DNA of 64,000 nucleotides from Closterium sp. NIES-65 (lineage: Eukaryota > Streptophyta > Zygnematophyceae > Desmidiales > Closteriaceae): assembly GCA_948144175.1 (NCBI GenBank), contig CANXME010000309.1, positions 558,001 to 622,000 on the forward strand, in the 5' to 3' direction. Position numbers and translations under genes: made by a program. This document shows, piece by piece, positions 33,801-44,747 of this stretch. The notes below the pieces were generated by a model. That model had not been told where the DNA came from, ran no database searches, and saw nothing but the letters and a program-made list of their open reading frames with translations. How positions within the stretch are numbered: position 1 is the stretch's first letter; each line of letters begins with the position of its first letter.

Positions 33801-35018
33801 CTCAGGGTGTCATCTCACCTGGCTGACCGTTTCATCCGAGAGAACGAAGTACACGCCATTTGGATCGTACGGCAGCTTTTGGCTGCTTATGGCGGACGAG
33901 ACGAGCGAGTCGATCTCGCTGTCGCTGAGGCTCGAGCCTCGGGAATACCCGGTGTCGGACGTTTCATCTGCAAATGTAACGGAGCTGGAGATGAAACGCC
34001 CGTTACGGTCGTAGTACAGCTGGTTAATGTTCCACCATAGGGGTACTGTGTGGGGAAAGGGAGAGAGGAGGGGGGTGGGGGTGGGGGAGGAGGGATGGGG
34101 GGCAGGCAAAGGGGAAGGGAAGGGGAAGAAGGCGGTTTGGGGGGGAAAGGCGTCGGCAGACGCGCGGTTGATGTTCCGCTATAGGGTCGCTGTGGGGGCG
34201 AGGGGGAGGGGGAGAATGAGGGCGAGAGGCGCGGAAGATCCGAGGCAGGAAAAAGGGGGCAGGGGGCAAGGAGGATTGGGGAACGGGAGTGGGGGAGGGG
34301 GGGTGGCGGAATACGAATATAAAAACGGAAATGCGAAACGCAAATGTCAGTTGAAACTTGCAACAATTCGAGAAAACGTACCCGTTATAGAGGTATCCGA
34401 GCTGGGGTTGAGCGAGCGCGTGAATGCGCGCACTAGCTCCTTCTGCGTCGCCGTGAACTTGCCGTACCAGATAACGTACACCTTAATCGGCGCGTACATC
34501 ACCCCGCAGTACGGACTATTCCGACACTGACGGCTGTTCCACCCCGGACTAATCCCTATGGGGCCCGCGAACGGCTTTATCTGAGTATTTCCGGCAGCGC
34601 CGGCCGCGCCGGCCGCGCTCTTCCGACTGTCGCCGCTCACACTTCCGCTGCTCACGCTACCGCTGCTCTCGATACCGATGGTGCGGTTCGAAGTGGAGGA
34701 TGCGATAGTGCCGGAATCGGAGACGTCCGTTGATTGCGGCGTTGTTGTGTAATAGCTCGTGGGCAAAGAAACGCCGCGTCGCACGTTCTGACCCGTGGGA
34801 GCCGCCATTGTGGGATAGAACCGCATGGGGCGGCGGGAAGGCGCTTCTCCGGCTGCTAAAAGCTGCACCATTCCCCGTCTACTTCCGCTGATCCTTCCAC
34901 CGACGCTACCGCCATTGCTTCCGCCTGCTGTCTGAGCGCAAGACGACGCCACCAACAGGAGCGTCGAGATTACGACCTTAAAGCTGCGACGTCGCATACT
35001 TTCTCTATGCCACGCCAT
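30861..35018 (-). CDS. EXO5: EXORDIUM-like secreted protein
   Basis: Five exons keep one frame: 35018-34382, 34045-33819, 33412-33302, 31580-31399 and 31173-30861, giving about 489 residues. A signal peptide follows ATG 35018 or 34997 (hydrophobic FKVVISTLLLVASSCA), then a Ser/Gly-rich linker. The domain carries YCGVMYAPIKVYVIWYGKF, WWNINQLYYDRNGRFISSSV, VYFVLSDETVSQ, FCTHYCGWHTYT, CPRSCIAGL and HEVAEATSSPYLQTWMDD. The C-terminus has a Ser/Pro linker and a hydrophobic segment (LVELLQLLWKLFFG) followed by a Pro tail. The 1.7 kb intron 3 is almost entirely made of partial copies of the HEVAE exon. Start 34997 would give a more typical signal peptide. Confidence 0.88.
31585..32910 (-). repeat. 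Amplified partial copies of the EXO5 HEVAE exon
   Basis: At least eight partial copies of the exon acceptor side (CPRSCIAGLISSSSSSPNRD plus KGMDGLLSV) stretch upstream of the functional exon. They lie at about 31720, 32265, 32375, 32510, 32635, 32775 and 32910, with shorter relics between. Within this, an 87-bp unit occurs three times at about 31725-31985. Most copies stop before the HEVAE codons; one reaches them (32105-32145). They keep the acceptor but have no matched donor. Confidence 0.88.
32993..33102. repeat. Hairpin between direct repeats in EXO5 intron 3
   Basis: An 11-bp perfect stem (GGGATTTTCTG / CAGAAAATCCC) at 33033-33061 encloses AGAATTC. It lies between two copies of a GATTTGAGNGGGGCCAGGAG segment (about 32999 and 33067). 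The arrangement matches the palindrome loci elsewhere with a divergent arm sequence. Confidence 0.75.
33490..33610. repeat. Copy of EXO5 exon 3 and a 30-base G run
   Basis: A partial copy of the FCTHYCGWHTY exon lies at 33575-33495. Immediately upstream on the minus strand, positions about 33577-33606 form an uninterrupted run of roughly 30 G on the plus strand, a likely sequencing and assembly weak point and a possible G-quadruplex. Confidence 0.8.
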
Positions 35019-38000
35019 TCAGGACGGCTGCCACGTCAGCCTAGAACGGCCTACCGCGGCAGGTTTCGGTTGAGACAGCGAGGGTGGGAAGAGTGACTCA
35101 AATTCGTCGTCCGCAACGACATCTGGTTGCGGGGAAAGAATCCTGACGCGCGGAACGGCAGCGCACGAAAGTTGGAGGGGAAAACTCGCGTTTATGAGGA
35201 AAACGGCGCACATGCGAGGGGGCGAAAAAGGGGGAGGAGGGAGAAAGGGGATGATACAGTATGTTGAGGCGGAGGCCCTACAACTCTGCGGGAGGGAACA
35301 ACCCAGGACCCTCGATTGCGTGGGGGCCAGGCCACCCATAAATTTGGTCCAGAAAATCGAGATCTGTAGGGTTGCCCATTGGTCCTTCGGCCCTGAAAAT
35401 TGCGGGAGGCGGCCCAACCGAACCTGCTGGTGACAAACTTACGGAATTACCTGCGCTAAAGGTTCTAGAACCAATGAAACTCTTAGAATTGCTTTTTAAA
35501 CATTATTTAACGCGGGTCAATTCTCCAGTGTGATATGGCATGACAATAAATTTAGAATTGCCTCACATACGAAGGGGCAACACGAATATTGCACGAGTTG
35601 CTTGGAAGTGGGAAGGGGGTAATGTGTGGGAAATCCCCGTGGGTTTACAAAGTTGGCAGGCGTTGGGAAGAAGTTGGAGAGCTTTGAAGGGGTTCTAAGG
35701 AGTATGAGCCTGTGGAAGCATTGAAAGTGGTTGACTGAATGAATTACATCTCGAGTCGCGCAATGGCAGTTCGATTTGCAGGTTGCCACTTCCAAACCGT
35801 ATACAGCTAATGCCCGACCATTGCACGCGAATTTGCTATGCACCGTATGTAAACGCTGCACCCGAGCTCACGCACCCTGCTTGCTGCTCCCACAGTACAA
35901 GCACCTGGATGGCTGGCTACAGTACACGCGCTGCGGCCACCAACGCACGTGCAGTCCCGCACCCTGTTGTCTGTGGTTTGCCTTGTTTCTAGGCCAGAAG
36001 TCAGGCAGGCGAAATGTAAGGACGAAACGTGAGTGGTTTCGTGAACGCATTCGCCCGACTGCCACGCCACCTAAGCGAGGTTCATCGTGCGTGTAACAGA
36101 CATTTGGGCAGATTCACACTGCCACGTGTAGTCTGCACCTGTGGGGTACAAGCGCATTATCAGCCAGGCATTGTTCGCCGACCCCACGTCAGACATTCCA
36201 TCGTGTGGTTACCAAGCCACACAAGCGGAGATTCAAGATAGGTGCAAGGAACTAACAACGGCCACACGACTAGGACGAGCCACACAGAACAGGCCCCACG
36301 AGTGACACAGCACGCCCGCCATCCGAAGTTAAAATCAGACCAACGAATTCACAAGAGCATCGTTCTCACACACCCCCGCCTCTCACAATCCCCCGTTTCC
36401 ATCGTCGTGACTAGCACGATTTGCGGTAAATTAGTCAGACAGAACCACATCCCGATTCCTGATTCCCCTAGGCGAAGCATCGGTCAGACCCTCTGTCATC
36501 CTCACAGCTCTCAGGAGTTTACAGGGTGTTGGTTCATAGCTACTAAAAGTATCCACGCAACTCGATGATTCAACCTCTCTCGATCAAGTTCCTTCATTTC
36601 TTTTTTCTGCCATTTCGCAAATGGTTAACCCGAAGCTTCCGCCGCGTTGGGTCGACAAATCAGACGCGTCATTGCAACTGAAAGAGCTGAGCCGCGATGT
36701 CGAGCCGCTGTCACCAACGACTCGTTCTTTTCTTTCTGACGAGTTCTACACGACAGTCCCATCGGCTCGTCCCATTTCAAAACGCTACAAAGATATAGTT
36801 CGACCCGTCGATTCCCTCGTCCGTTCCAAACGGGAAACGTGCGATGCCATTTTTCGCATTCCAAATCATCACTTTTTAGCAAGCCATTTCTCGGCGCGCT
36901 ACTGTGTTTTCCTAACGTGATCCTTGTGTCACAGGAGCACTGTCGCCGTTGTAAGGGCGGCGAGCAGGTGTGGGTACGGACGACCGTCGATATGGCCTAC
37001 CACGTCGTGGAAGGCACATAGCCCGACGGATGTGAGAATAACGAAGTCGGTGCGGCGGAACCCTCCATCACAAAAACAGACGAATGCGACAGTAAGCGTC
37101 GAAAAAGCGCGTGAGGAAGAAGCTGCTTCAAGACCAGCGGAATCGAAAGGAGGTGCAACGCCAGTGGCAGGAGCTGTCAGCTCGAGTGGGGGATTCGGCG
37201 TGTTATGAGGCGGGGAGCATGGAGTGGCACACCATGCAAGGCGTCGTAGGCAATTTGTTGAGTATAAGTGTTCACTCTTTGTGCCCATTTGTGCGTGTTT
37301 CGATGTTTGTGTGGAATGGAGCTGGGGGCCATGTGGGAGAAGCTGATTGGTTGTGATTGGTGTTTTGGTTGTTTTGAACTAAGAGGAACATTTGATGAGG
37401 CTGCTTGTTTCGTTGTTCTTACATTCGTTGAGTAACCTGTAACACACATGTGGGACAAGTAGGGCCAACCATTACTGTTGCGATTCGGACAAATCGGGTG
37501 GTTACCATGTTCAGTTTTGAAGCACGCATAAAGCCTAACGAAACGTACGAACCCCACGCGAAATGCAGGTTTAGCTTACAGACCCCCTTCACAAGGCAAC
37601 CGGGAAGGGCTCTAACGGGCATTAGCTGTATTACCGATACATAGTGTTTCCATATCAAGTGTTGCTACTCTCACTCTTCCACCCTGGTAATACATGGAGC
37701 AGCCTAATCTCTGTTTTTCCACCTAAGACCTAAATATGTTCATTTGGGATATTACAATTACCTGTACACAAGAATATCCTCCTTGCACAAAAGTAGATGG
37801 GTGTACATATAGGCCACAGACATGTGGAAACCCTTCGAGCATGCACCATGTCATAAACTCTCTGTACTCATTTTATTCCTGATTGATAATGGCTGCTCCA
37901 TGTCGTAAACTCTCCGTACTCATTTTATTCCTGGTTATTAACGGCTGCTTCGTTTGGAAACATGAAGGCCCTGGAGCTTCAAGATGACTTGTGGTGAAGC

Positions 38001-38020
38001 AGCAGTTGTTGCCGATGAAT
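35019..38020. other. Gene-poor spacer between EXO5 and the MATE gene
   Basis: Three kilobases with no confidently recognised gene. The 35.0-35.4 kb part should contain the EXO5 promoter. A small open frame at 36621-36920 is listed separately. The 37.4-37.9 kb part is AT-richer and probably holds the MATE 3' untranslated region; a decayed tandem repeat (CATGTCNTAAACTCTCNGTA, twice at about 37848 and 37900) lies there. Confidence 0.5.
36621..37021 (+). CDS. Possible small two-exon hypothetical gene
   Basis: An ATG at 36621 opens a 99-codon frame rich in basic and hydroxyl residues. Downstream, TTGTGTCACAG (to about 36931) resembles an acceptor and leads into EHCRRCKGGEQVWVRTTVDM and a stop at 37021. 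A donor near 36839 (AAACGTGCG) could join them. The CRRCKGG stretch recalls a small Cys-motif protein, but no family is recognised. It may be spurious. Confidence 0.25.
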
Positions 38021-41000
38021 TCATGAGGACTGCGAGTCAGAAGCCTCCTTGAGTATGCGCCAAGGACCACTGGCAGTGCAAACCCTGTAACGAGTGTAAC
38101 AATAAAAGGGCATGTGGAATTGGCAGCTATGACGTTGATGAGAACAATGCTTTGAACCGAAAACAGGAAGAAAAAAAACCAACTCACTAACAAATCCAGC
38201 TTGGGAGATACAGTAGCAAGAACAACAGAAATTAACTGGATTACCTTGCCAAGCCAATGAGCATGCGTGCAGTCATGATGAGGGTAAGGCCGACCCACAC
38301 GCCATGGATGCCCATGACCTTTGGGGCATACGCCAGCACTCCAGCTATTGGGGGCATCACTGTGATCTGGCAACGTGGAGTGGCGGGGAGAGCCAGGGAG
38401 GATAAGAGTGAGGTCGACCCACATGCCATGGATGCCCATGACCTTTGGCGCATACGCCAGCACTCCAGCTATGGGCAGCATCACTGTGATCTGGCAATGG
38501 GGTGAGAGATAACAGAGGGAAACAGCAGGGCATGAAGACACAAGAGGAGGTGAAGAGCATGGAAAGTGGCAAGGAGGGTGGGAGCAGACGTGACTCCAAT
38601 AAAGTCAGTCTGGGAGCTCACAATTGCAGTGGCGGCTTAGGCAAAGTCGGTCGTGCCGTAATGCAACCCGTCAAAGACACACTTTGAGGTGGCTCAGTAA
38701 CGGAGGGAGGGAGCAAGAGAAGACTCACCATTGCAGTGGCAGCGTAGGCAAAGTCAGAGGCGCCGTAATGCAGCCCGTCAAAGACAAAGGCGAGAGATGT
38801 GATGGGCTGTGTGGCCGCCACGAACTGGGGGAGTGGGGGACACGTGGGAGGGATGGCGGAAGCGGGAAATGGGGTGAAAGAGAGACTTTCAAGCGAGTCG
38901 TTCGAATGTTGCATAGGCGACGTGATGGGCTACATGGCTGCCATGTTGTTTTTGAGACGTCTCAAAAACAACCTCCCTTCACATAGGCGACGTGATGGGC
39001 TACATGGCTGCCATGAAGTGGCAAGTTTCGCAAATGGGAAGATGGAGGAAGGAATTAGAGTGGGTGGTTTGGAATTAGGAGAGTGGAATTAGGAGGGTGG
39101 AAGTAGGAGAGTGGAATTAGGAGAGTTGAAGTAGGCAGGTGGAAGAAAGGGAGTGGAGCTACGGATGCAAGTCATTACATACCGGCATCAGGGAAGTCAG
39201 CGCCTTCTGAACAGTGTGATCGGATGTGAATGCGCGGGGGATGTAGGGCGTGGCGAGGGTGAGTAGGGCCGCGGTGGTGAGGCCCATGAGCAGCGCCATC
39301 TGTGTGGCTCGCATGGCGATCCTCCTCACCCTCCTCGCATCGTGGCGTGCGAAAGCTGATGCTAGCATGGTCTGGGGGGGGCGGAGGGGGGGAAGGTGAA
39401 GGGAGGAAAGAGGGGGGGGAAACAGAGACACAGACAAAAATATTTGAAGGGATGGCAAGCAAAGAAAGGATAGAGAGGATTGAAACTGGGGGAAAGCGAG
39501 GCAAGGAGGGAGACGGATCTGGTGCAACGCCATACATGTGTGGCTGTGTCCCCTGTCTCCCCTCTGTCCCTTCTCCCATGTTATCCTCTCCCTTGTTTTC
39601 TCCCTCTCCCTCACCTGGGCGCCAAGAGCATCAGGTCGTACATAACCAAAACCGCGAGCCAAATCTGCATGGTGATCTGAAGCGCTGCCATGCTCGTGTG
39701 GCCCTGCCTGCCTGCCTCGCCTCCTCCTACCGTCTCCCTTCACCCCTCTCCCTTGATTTCACACCCCCCCTCTCCCTCACCTAAACACCAAGAGCCACGT
39801 GTTTGAAGAAGGTTTTGAGACGTCTCAAAGCACTTCTTCAACCACGTAGCCAGACATGAGAGACACTGCGAGCCAAATCTGCATGGCGATCTGGTGTGCC
39901 GCCATGCTCGTGTGTGTGGCCTTGCCCGACTTCTTGCCTCCTCATACCCTTACTCACACTCCCCACCCACCCCTTGCTGCCCTCACCTGGGCGCCAAGAG
40001 CCACGGAGTCGGACATGAGAGACACTGCGAGCCAGATCTGCATGGCGATCTGATGCGCCGCCATGCTCGTGTGGCCCTGCCGCGCTGCCATGGAGGTGGC
40101 GAGGGTCATGGTGCAGAGCAGGGCGAGAGTGCGACCCAGCAGGAGACCACCTGCACAACGCAGGAGTTAGGAACGGTGGAGAGGGGTGAAGCGAGGTGGT
40201 TATACGGAGATGGCGAGGGTCATGGTGCAGAGCAGGGCGATTGTGCGACCCAGCAGGAGACCACCTGCACAAGGGAGGAGTACAGAGTGGTGGAGAGCAG
40301 TCAGAAGCAGTGCTGCCGTGCTGCCATGGAAGTGGCGAGAGTCATGGTGCAGAGCAGAGCGAGCGTGCGACCCAGCAGGAGACCACCTGGAACAGGGAGG
40401 AGTCAAGAACGGTGGCGAGGGTTGAAGTGAGGAGCTGCCATGGAGGTGGCGAGAGTCACCTCCATGCAGGGCGAGCGGTGAGGCAGGTATGAAGAGGCGG
40501 GGAGGGGAGGCTGCAATGAAAGCTGCAATGCTGCACTGCGCTGTCACTGTCACTGTCACTGTGGCTGCAGCCTGAGAATCACTTGTGACAAGTCTTGAAT
40601 CAGGTGAGATTGAAAGACCTCTATACTCACCTGATTTGAGGAAGCGGTCAAGCTTCAAGTGAGAGAGGCGGGGAGGCATGAGCACCACGCGTTGGCTGAG
40701 CTGCCACAGCATGAAGGCCGCAATGCTGTACTGCGCTGTCACTGTGGCGAACGCTGCCCCGCTGACGCCCAGCCCGCATGCAAACATGAGGAGCGGATCC
40801 AAGGCGATGTTGACGATGTTGCCGCCCACTGGTTAGAAGGAGATGAAGGAGAAGTGGAGCAGAACGAGGAGGGAGAGGAACAAGGGTGATGCTTTGAGGC
40901 GCCAGAAAGCAAAGGTTGCTACGCTGATGCCCAGCCCGCATGCGAACATGAGGAGCGGATCCAAGGCGATGTTGACGATGTTGCCTCCCACTGACGGGGA

Positions 41001-43564
41001 AGTGGAGGGGGTGGAGGGAAAGGAGTGGAGAAAGCGAAAAAAAAACGGTGTGATGCGACAACAGATATACACGGGGGAAAAAGAAAAACGTTCAGTGGTA
41101 GGTTCGTGCGTACCTTGAGCGATAAGCGGAGTGCGAGTGTCCTTAAAGCCTCGGAACACCCCTTGAGTGGCCAGAGCCAGCACCACAGCAGGCGCGCCCA
41201 GCGCCCTGAGGGAGAGGTAGTGCAGCGCTGGCCCGCGCATGGGCGAGGTCTGCAGGACACAGGCAAGCCGAGAAGGGAATAAACGGGGGAGGAGCAAGGA
41301 AATGGGGAGATGAGTAGAAGTCACATAGCAGGTGCACCCGGCGCCCTGAGGGAGAGGTAGTGCAGCGCTGGCCTGCGCATGGGCGAGGTCTGACGCACAT
41401 ACACCGGAGGACGGAACGCACAGGGGGGAGAAACATGGAGACGAGCGGATGGGGAGAAGAAGCAATGCAGGCAGGCGCACCCAGCGAACTCAGAGAAAGG
41501 TAGTGCAGGGTTGGTCAGTCCCCGCATGTGCGAGGTCTGATCTGATGCACACAGCGGCGCGAGGAGAGGAACAGGGACATGGGAGAATGAGAAGAAGAGG
41601 AGTTTTTTGAGGCGCCTCAAAAATCTGATGCACACAGCGGCGTGAGGAGAGGAACAGGGACATGGGAGAATGAGAGGAAGAGGAGGAGAAGCAACGCACG
41701 CGCACCCAGCGCTCTGAGGGAGACATGGTGCAGCGCTGGACCGCGCATGGGCGAGGTCTGACGGATGAAGAGAGGGTAGCAGAGAAGGTTGCAAGGGCAG
41801 CCAGGAAAAAGGGGAGGGAGACGGGGGAAGGGTTGGGAGGGAGGGAAAGAGACGGTTGAATCCATTATACATAAGAGAAGTGGGCTTGTTTTAAATGAGA
41901 GTCAAACTGAAAAGAGTAGGAAGACTGAAGAAGACACAATAAGGAAGAACACTAAACAAGGAGTAGGACAAGACACCCACCGCAGGGACGCCCATGGCTC
42001 CGAGAATGGGTGCAGCAGCAGAGGCGAGCACCACAGCCTCGACAATCCCGAGAATGGCGCCCACCAGCAGCGCTGCTGACACCGCAGGCACCACTCGCTT
42101 CTCACCCGCCGCTTCTGTTGCTGCGGACGCTGATGCTGCTGGTGGTTGTGGGGAGCGAAGCGAAGACAGAAGGAGAATGGCAAGGTATGAGAAGATTTAT
42201 ATTGAAAAAGAGAAGAGATTAGCGAGCAACAAGGGCAGGAATAGAAGGAATGAGACAAGAAGATCTGCTTGTCGTCTAGAGGCGCCTGATTCCAAGATGA
42301 GAACGCATGCGGATCATCACATCAGTCCCAGTACCTGATTGTTTCGTGAATCAACTCGAGAGTTACCTGATTTCGCTCTGGCTTCGCCATCCTCAGCGAC
42401 GAAAGAGGTGGTGATGTTGAGGAGGGGGAAGTTGAAGACCTTCGAGACAAGGTTGAACACTGAGATGGACACGCCAATGGCCGCGAGACTCACGGCTCCT
42501 GCAGACACCCACAGGGACACACACAGGCAATGCGGACGATCCCAAGGAGGGAGGGGGAGGTGAGGTGGGGGACGTGGTGAGGTTGAGAAGGGGGAAGTTG
42601 AAGGTCTTAGACGCGAGGTTGAAAACTGAGATGGACACGCCAATGGCCGCGAGACTCACGGCTCCTGCAGAGACTCGCAAACAATGCACTTCAGACACCA
42701 GATAAGGAAATGTGACAATTACAATACGAACATGTTTTTAGAAAGTATAAAATGGTGGTATTTACCGGTTCGTGCAATGAATGCGGTCTCCGTAAGCTGC
42801 GCGACAGGCTCCGCCAATCCGGCGATGACAGCAGGGATGGCGAGCTTGATGAGCTCCCCTGCGACGCCTTTCGGAGAGATCCTTCTCAGCGACCTTCTGT
42901 GTGGAGAAAAAACAAAGGAATCGAAAAAAGGAGTCTCGAACCTGATTTAAAATACAAACCAACTAGCTGTGTATATTAGGCATCGATAATAACCAACTAT
43001 CTCCGTAACTTGGTTTAAAGTGACTTAAAGTATGTCGTCCAACACAGAAGTAAGGATGAGGTTACTGATGCCTAGTATCAGAGTAATTACTGATAGCAGT
43101 AAGGAACGATCACAGGCGACTCACCTAGTTTCCCTCCAAACCTCCGACAGCCCATCCTGCTGCCGTCCCCTAAAGTCTTCATGGGGATTGATTGCCGCTT
43201 GGGACCTTACTCTGCAAGGAACACTAGCAGCCTTTCTTGCTTGTGCGTGCTCTAAACCCTCGGACAGACAAGCCGACCCATCGGTCAAAAGCGTGAAGCA
43301 AAGGTTCGTCTCTCCAGCGAAGAATGGCGAATGGCGTAACTGGCACTGGCGACAGCGCGAGAGAGGGACTGGCGAAACAAGAGCCCTGGATTCGCAGCGT
43401 CGCAGCTTCGAGATCGGAACAGAGGCACGCCGGGGATTCGGCGGCAACAGGTGGTTGCTTCCTGCAGTGTTAGCATTGATAGTCCTTGTACGAGAGCTTT
43501 CTACCGCCGTGGCTCCTGTGAGACAGCAGCTTCCTTGGGTCACCTGATTGATCAGACTTGCCAT
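38021..43564 (-). CDS. Plastid-type MATE family transporter
   Basis: Eleven exons keep one frame: 43564-43125, 42896-42766, 42498-42367, about 42138-41981, 41249-41114, 40828-40631, 40150-39987, 39371-39183, 38824-38729, 38366-38245 and 38069-38021, giving 604 residues. The first roughly 120 residues are Ser/Arg-rich with few acidic residues and look like a chloroplast transit peptide. The MATE body carries PAVIAGLAEPVAQLTETAFI, AIGVSISVFNL, GVFRGFKDTRTPL, NIALDPLLMFACGLGVSGAA, FVFDGLHYGASDFAYAA and HGVWVGLTLIMTARMLIG, and ends in SGPWRILKEASDSQSS. This resembles the plastid clade that includes EDS5/DTX44-47-like proteins. MATE proteins export organic solutes by H+ or Na+ antiport; the substrate is unknown. 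An ATG 23 codons further upstream is an alternative start. Confidence 0.9.
38430..38700 (-). repeat. Copies of MATE exons 9 and 10
   Basis: A second copy of the exon 10 start (ITVMLPIAGVLAYAPKVMGI) lies at 38490-38400. A copy of the exon 9 3' end (VFDGLHYGTTDFA) at about 38678-38615 has TAA where the functional exon has TAC. Both are decayed relics. Confidence 0.85.
38910..39016. repeat. Perfect 28-bp ACGT-core palindrome between direct repeats
   Basis: Positions 38945-38972 form a perfect 28-bp palindrome centred on GAGACGTCTC with TTTTT/AAAAA and GTTG/CAAC arms. On both sides lies the 34-bp sequence CATAGGCGACGTGATGGGCT and onward (38912-38945 and 38981-39014), itself a decayed copy of the MATE exon 9 acceptor region. 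Confidence 0.92.
39600..40480 (-). repeat. Tandem copies of MATE exon 7 edges
   Basis: The exon 7 3' end (MAAHQIAMQIWLAVSLMSDS) recurs at about 39690-39605 and 39900-39780. The exon 7 5' end (GGLLLGRTLALLCTMTLATS) recurs at about 40262-40200, 40388-40320 and as a shorter relic near 40460. The assembled exon uses 40150-39987. Copies differ from the functional exon at scattered positions. Confidence 0.88.
39795..39847. repeat. Palindromic insertion in a MATE exon 7 copy
   Basis: In the sister copy at 39981-40077 the sequence runs uninterrupted through AGAGCCACGGAGTCGGACAT. Here about 47 bp are inserted after GCCACG. The insert has a perfect 16-bp core TTTGAGACGTCTCAAA at 39814-39829 and longer imperfect arms (ACGTGTTTGAAGAAG / CTTCTTCAACCACGT). 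CCACGT occurs at both edges (39795-39800 and 39842-39847) and could be a target-site duplication, although the arms are also inverted repeats. Confidence 0.85.
40895..42670 (-). repeat. Partial copies of MATE exons 3, 5 and 6
   Basis: Exon 6 start copies lie at about 40990-40910. Exon 5 start copies (SPMRxPALHYLSLRALGAPA) lie at about 41395-41335, 41540-41475 and 41760-41700. An exon 3 start copy (GAVSLAAIGVSISVFNLASK) begins at about 42664. Each retains the acceptor and loses the donor side. Confidence 0.85.
41541..41685. repeat. GCGC-core palindrome between 60-bp direct repeats
   Basis: The perfect 20-bp palindrome TTTTTGAGGCGCCTCAAAAA occupies 41604-41623. It lies between two copies of a TCTGATGCACACAGCGGCG segment (41541-41602 and from 41624), about 60 bp each and about 95% identical. 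Confidence 0.93.
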
Positions 43565-44747
43565 GCGCGTGAAAGAGATAGCTGAATTTGAACGGTTTTT
43601 GTTTCGAGTACGGTGTACAACCCAGACGAGCAAAAAAGGTGCGCGTTCTTAACAAGTGACGCTATTCGAATAAATCGCAAGATAGGCAGGGAGAAAGAAA
43701 CAGAGATTGGTAGGCGGATGAGGGGCTAAGGTGAGCGGGACACACCAAAGAACTGAAATTCTTGAGTCACGATAATTGGAAACAACCAAGCACCAAGGCT
43801 GCTACTATAGTGGCTCTTGCAGAGCCTCTCGGGTGGCTGGATTCCCGATGTTGATTGCTCCTGAGAGACGAAAGCACTGAGGGTCCATCTGATAGACACC
43901 CTACAAAACGAGGCCTTGGGAGCTTCAGGAAACCTTGGGAACAGATGTCGTTCTTCCCCCATGGGAAGAGATTCGAGAGTATGAATTTGTCAGCTGGCTT
44001 TGCGAATGCATGCTGTGCATAGCGAAACGAAACTTGTTGACACGTTTCTGAACATTCGCCGCGAGGTTCTGTTATTCGCCACTGTGCCCACGTGGCTGAC
44101 CGTCTGCCCTTTTCCTGACCTTCGGGAGAACTTTTTTCAGATCGTTTCGTTCACGGTCAGCGAACGCACTTTCTTGTCGCCTTTCCGTCATTCGTTGCCG
44201 TCATGAGGTGGACAATACGCTGTCAGCGACATCCAATCAGCAAATCATCGTGGACCCTTGCACGGTCGTCTCGTGCAATCTCATCGTCCATCTCGTTTTC
44301 CCCGCCGCCAAGGCTCGCTTGCTTGTCAGCAGATTAGCAGATTCTTGTGCCAAAGGCGAAGTGCGGTCCGCTTCGATATAACATTGGATTGGGCTTGTAC
44401 ATAGTGGATGCCTCCTTGCGGCCGACTTCAATGGTGCGTTGGATCACTCATTGAGGGGCTGACCAGTAAATTTGAGCCACTTAAAAAAAACGATTCATAC
44501 GTTTCGGGGAAGGCATTCCGCCTCATGCTGGTAAGAGGGATTTGGGTCATAGAGGAGCATTTGGTTCAGGTTATGCAATCTCACAACTACATGACTAGCT
44601 AGTTATGCATCTATATCACTTTCTAGAAGGCCGTTTGCACTCGGTGCTTATTCTGGAGCATGCTCTACATTTGCATGTTTCCAAGCGACTCACACAACCT
44701 AGAAAGCATTCGTGTCCTACTTGATCAAGTCAAACTTCTACCGCTTG
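43565..44747. other. Spacer between the MATE gene and the receptor kinase gene
   Basis: This includes the MATE promoter side and the kinase 3' flank. No gene is recognised; the short open frames at 44000-44206 and 44408-44602 have no domain. Confidence 0.5.
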
